Of a DNA stretch of 64,000 nt, positions 60,756 to 64,000 are shown piece by piece. How positions within the stretch are numbered: position 1 is the first letter of the stretch; each line of letters starts with the position of its first letter. Source of the stretch: Toxorhynchites rutilus septentrionalis (Eukaryota > Arthropoda > Insecta > Diptera > Culicidae). Below the pieces are notes generated by a model. It searched no databases. It was not told the DNA's origin and was given only the letters and a program-made list of their open reading frames with translations. The position numbers and the translations under genes were made by a program. Where the stretch lies: the NCBI RefSeq assembly GCF_029784135.1, contig NC_073746.1, positions 161,733,608 to 161,797,607 of the forward strand, in the 5' to 3' direction.

Positions 60756-63114
60756 TATCATTGCATAATATGCATTAATAATATGCATCTGAATCTAGTG
60801 TAAAACTGAAACCTGTTAATTAAAATACTCCTCTTATATCAACAAGAAATCCATCTTACATAACTTAAAGTTGTTGGGAATCAAACCAACTCTATTTAAA
60901 ACAACACAAAAAATGCAAAAAGTGTAAGTGTACCCATCCGTTTTACTTCTAACTAAATTTGCGTGAATCCACATTTTCGAATATTCTCCCTTATCCTAGA
61001 ATCCGATCGAATCAAAATCAAGGTACACCGGGGCAAGTTAAAACGGTTTTGTCGAAGTTCAATTTGGAGGTTTTTTGCTAATCATTTATTCCAAAAAAAT
61101 TCTAAGCATCGCAAAATTGAGTGTAGGGGTGGACGGGGGAAGACGGCCACCCGGGGTAAGATGGCCACTCTCTAGATTATTGAATCAATCAACTATTGGA
61201 CAATTATAATACATTAGTTTGGTGTATTGCATTACACTCAATCATGTATACCTATTAGAGTGCCAATGGATGTATGGGAAAAAATTGCCTCGAATTTTCA
61301 AAGCAAACTTGATTAAAAATGATGCCGAAAAACTACCCTATGCAAAATATCAGCTCGATCGGACTTCATTTACTTGTGTCGCACAGTGGTCAAAGTTTGA
61401 GTTTTTTGAAAACCTAAAAATCACCCAAAGGAAATCGGGGTTTTCGAAAAAAATTGCCAAATGTCTTCAAATTGCATGAAACGAGATCTACTGTCAGCTC
61501 GAAAAAATTTTTTTGTCAAAAATCGACGCTCTGGGACGTTTTTTTAAAAAAATACGAGGCAAAACGAATGGTTTAGGGTGCCAATGAGAATCGTAATATC
61601 GTTTTTTCATACGGGACTCCCTGCGAAATGTTAATTTGTACGATAAAATACCCTCTGCAAAATATGAGCTCATTCGGACTTCATTTACTATTGTCGCAGA
61701 TGTGGAAATTTGAGTTTTCTGAAAACCGAGGGTAAAGAAAATCGGGGTTTTCAAAAAAAATGTTGATACCAAATGTCTTAGAATTGCATGAAACGTCGAG
61801 ATTTACTATTATCTCGAAAAAAAAATTCGCCAAAAATCGACTTTCCAGACAAGAACGACTAAGTGCCGGAAAGTCAATTTTCGACAATTTTTTTTTTCGA
61901 AATAACAGTTAATCTCGACGTTTCGTGCAATTCTAGGACATTTGGCATCAAAAAAATTTTGTTGAAAACCCCGATTTCCTTTACTCCCCCCTTCGGTGGT
62001 TTTTCGGTTTTCAGAAAACTTGAATTTTTGAAATGACAGTAAATCTCGACGTTTCATGCAATTTGAATACATACAAAAATTTTTTTCGAAAACCCCGATT
62101 TACTTCCCCCTTGGGTCATTTTTCGGTTTTCAAAAAACTCTAACTTCGACCGCTGTGCGGCACTAGTAAATGAAGTCCGATTGAGCTGATATTTTGCATA
62201 GGGTAGTTTTTCGTGAGAATCGACATTTTTAATCAAGTTCGCTTTGAAAATTCAAGATGGCCATTTTCATTGGCATTCTAATACCCATTTTTGCGAGTGT
62301 GTAGGTTAAACATCATGATGAACAATAGAAATAAACTTTTTAAACAAAAAACGTATAGCCTATAGGATAGATTGTTCTATGATCTATGATTCTATGATGT
62401 TCAAGGCAACTAGGATAACGTGTTTCACCCATTCCGCGCGCGCATCATTGCCCTGACAACGCGATAAGATACCAGTTTCGCATTCTCGCCGGTGCCACTA
62501 TTTCGCGTGTGTTTTTCTAACACATGTTTTGGTAAAGTTTTTGAACGATTTTTTTTGGCTCATTATGTTTCTTGAAGCATTTTCAATGAAGAATTTGCAT
62601 TTGTTGTCAGTTTTAAAATTCATTTGGTTGTAGTATGTGTTAACTCAACACAAAGTAAGTACTATTTTGGAAGTTTAATTTTGCTTCGGATGGACTTATA
62701 AAAAATGCCCCGCAATTCCCCGCAAAACGTGAAAGTGTTCCTCAAAGTGTCTCTTAACACTCAGCACTTAAATTTTTCACCCCAAATCCCCCGATTTGGA
62801 TTTTTTTCAATATTAACCCGAAATGTTAATTAGAAATAACTGTAAATACTTTTTTTTGTGGATATGACCTCCCAGGTATGTAATAAGAATTTGTTCGATC
62901 ATTTAAGAATAACTGGGCAGGATATAACTGTCTCAACTCCCGTGAGAAATTCACTATACGGCTTCGTTATAAGATTTAAATTTAACCAACATTTCGTCAA
63001 CTGTGCAAGCGCTCTTACGAAAGAAAATTGGGAGATTTATTAGTAAATTAGTAGAGAAATGGGGCTCTGCAAACAATGGACCGGTTTTCAAATAAAGAAG
63101 ATGCATGGCTGATG
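60756..63114. mobile_element. 2.36-kb retro-unit, copy 2, with 15-bp target duplication
   Basis: Inserted in the LINE reverse transcriptase. CTTCCAATCTTCTCA precedes it (60741-60755) and follows it (63115-63129), a perfect 15-bp duplication. The 3' end has AATAAA (about 63090) some 18 bases before the boundary but no poly(A). It contains the same MITE (61256-62280) as copy 1 and lacks E copy 5. Confidence 0.85.
61256..62280. mobile_element. hAT-like MITE with long inverted repeats, copy 2
   Basis: Same element and same 8-bp flanks (ATACCTAT, ATACCCAT) as 47916-48940, so it entered the unit before the unit was copied. Confidence 0.75.
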
Positions 63115-64000
63115 CTTCCAATCTTCTCAAAAGTGTTCGAAAAAATTATCCTGATAAAATCAGCGCTCGAGATTGAAAAATTAATCCCGAATCATCAATT
63201 CGGATTCCGAGCAAAACATGGCACTATTGAACAAGTGCACCGACTGATAGAAGAAATTCGTAAAGTATATGAAGGCCGCGGATACTTCTCAGCGCTTTTT
63301 CTTGATGTAACTCAAGCTTTCGATAAAGTCTGGCACGAAGGACTGCTCTATAAAATTAAAAATATGCTACCACAAGTATATGAAATTATGCGTTCTCATC
63401 TACTGGGAAGAAAGTTTCATGTTCGGTATAACCAAACTCTATCACCAGAGCAAGAAATTTATGCTGGCGTTCCTCAGGGCAGTGTTCTTGGACCAGTCCT
63501 CTATCTCATCTACACAGCTGATCTCCCGACCGCGCGTAACCTAATGACTACAACATTCGCAGATGACACAGCTATTCTCAGCTGTCACAAAAACAGAATG
63601 ATTGCTTCACGGGATCTCCAGGAACACATAACGGTCGTGGAAAAGTGGCTTCAAAAATGGAGAATTAAAGGAAATGAAACAAAATGTGTCCACGTTACGT
63701 TCACGCTTAATAAGAGCACATGTCCACAAATTAAGTTCAATAGATCTGCAGTACCTCAATCGAATGAAATTAAATATCTTGGTGTACATCTAGATCGTCG
63801 TCTAACCTGGAAGAAACACATAGATGCGAATAAAATGCAATTGAAGATGCGAGCAAAACAAATACATTGGCTAATCGGGAGGAAGTCGAAATTGAAACTA
63901 GAGTTCAAACTACTTCTATACAAATCCATGCTGAAACCTATTTGACATTACGGCTGTCAACTATGGCAAACAGCTTCAGCAAGTAAAATCGAAATCATCG

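Larger units (their letters stand above)
60395..64000 (+). pseudogene. jockey-type LINE reverse transcriptase, split by retro-unit
   Basis: The left part (60395-60755) reads KSPGIDHINGYMIKEL, GYFPQAWKISTIIMIPKPGK and SYRPISILPIF, reverse transcriptase motifs before the palm. After the insertion (60756-63114) reading resumes at 63115 with LPIFSKVFEKI, NHQFGFRAKHGTIEQVHRLI, GVPQGSVLGPVLY and TTFADDTAIL, the FADD catalytic box. A single TGA (63943-63945) interrupts LKPI*HYGCQLW just before the window ends; the frame stays open beyond. The 5' part (endonuclease, ORF1) is missing. It is jockey-clade by motif pattern. Confidence 0.85.

Noticed and set aside
63076..63114. In-frame start of the reverse transcriptase frame inside the retro-unit (MDRFSNKEDAWLM)
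   Set aside because: The unit ends at 63114 and the fusion to the LINE frame is accidental; the true upstream part of the LINE is at 60395-60755.

Overview
This is eukaryotic DNA from an insect, most likely a culicine mosquito. It has short introns with GT..AG borders, RR-2 cuticle proteins, ITm-DD37E mariners of the type described in mosquitoes, tRNA-derived SINEs and very dense nested transposon debris. No species can be named from the sequence alone. Two kinds of host gene are clear. The first is a dispersed array of seven near-identical, histidine-rich RR-2 (Rebers-Riddiford) cuticle protein genes at 5.5, 7.4, 22.1, 29.6, 36.2, 44.8 and 46.5 kb. The second is one five-exon mitochondrial enoyl-CoA delta-isomerase gene (ECI1-like) at 57.4-58.5 kb.

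The cuticle genes share one architecture: a 12-bp exon 1 (MAFK), a short phase-0 intron inside the signal peptide, and a 675-bp exon 2, giving 228 residues. Two pairs are tightly head-to-head (5.5<>7.4 and 44.8<>46.5 kb). A third pair (22.1<>29.6 kb) is also divergent but separated by transposons. Five of the seven share a conserved TATA-proximal promoter block, and three upstream regions share a conserved noncoding element. The 44.8/46.5 pair has a different promoter but nearly the same coding sequence.

Region by region: 1-3.0 kb is the 5' part of a minus-strand Ty3/gypsy element (short LTR, tRNA-Ser-type primer site, gag with two stops). 3.2-4.5 kb is a nearly intact DD37E mariner. 5.4-8.2 kb is the first cuticle pair. 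8.3-22 kb is nested repeats (three copies of an unclassified 'E' element, a solo LTR, MITEs, a Helitron end). 22-37 kb holds three cuticle genes among hAT, mariner, pogo-like, SINE and foldback remnants. 37-44.7 kb holds a Tc1-like element and an E element with a nested relative carrying two decayed histone H2A genes. 44.8-47.3 kb is the last cuticle pair. 47.4-54.8 kb is a 2.36-kb retro-inserted unit split by a 5-kb E element with an internal satellite array. 55-57.3 kb is mariner and LINE debris, then ECI1. 60.4-64 kb is a jockey-type LINE reverse transcriptase interrupted by the second, almost identical copy of the 2.36-kb unit.

The most unusual item is the E element family (8254-10270, 12742-14291, 17640-20522, 38742-43427 with a nested relative 39936-42314, 49013-54051). 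Its ends are asymmetric. It inserts at AAAAC with an apparent 5-bp target duplication, and an empty site in this window supports this. Each copy carries a TATA/initiator-like module, and it hosts 198-bp and 512-bp tandem monomers that have grown into a higher-order satellite.
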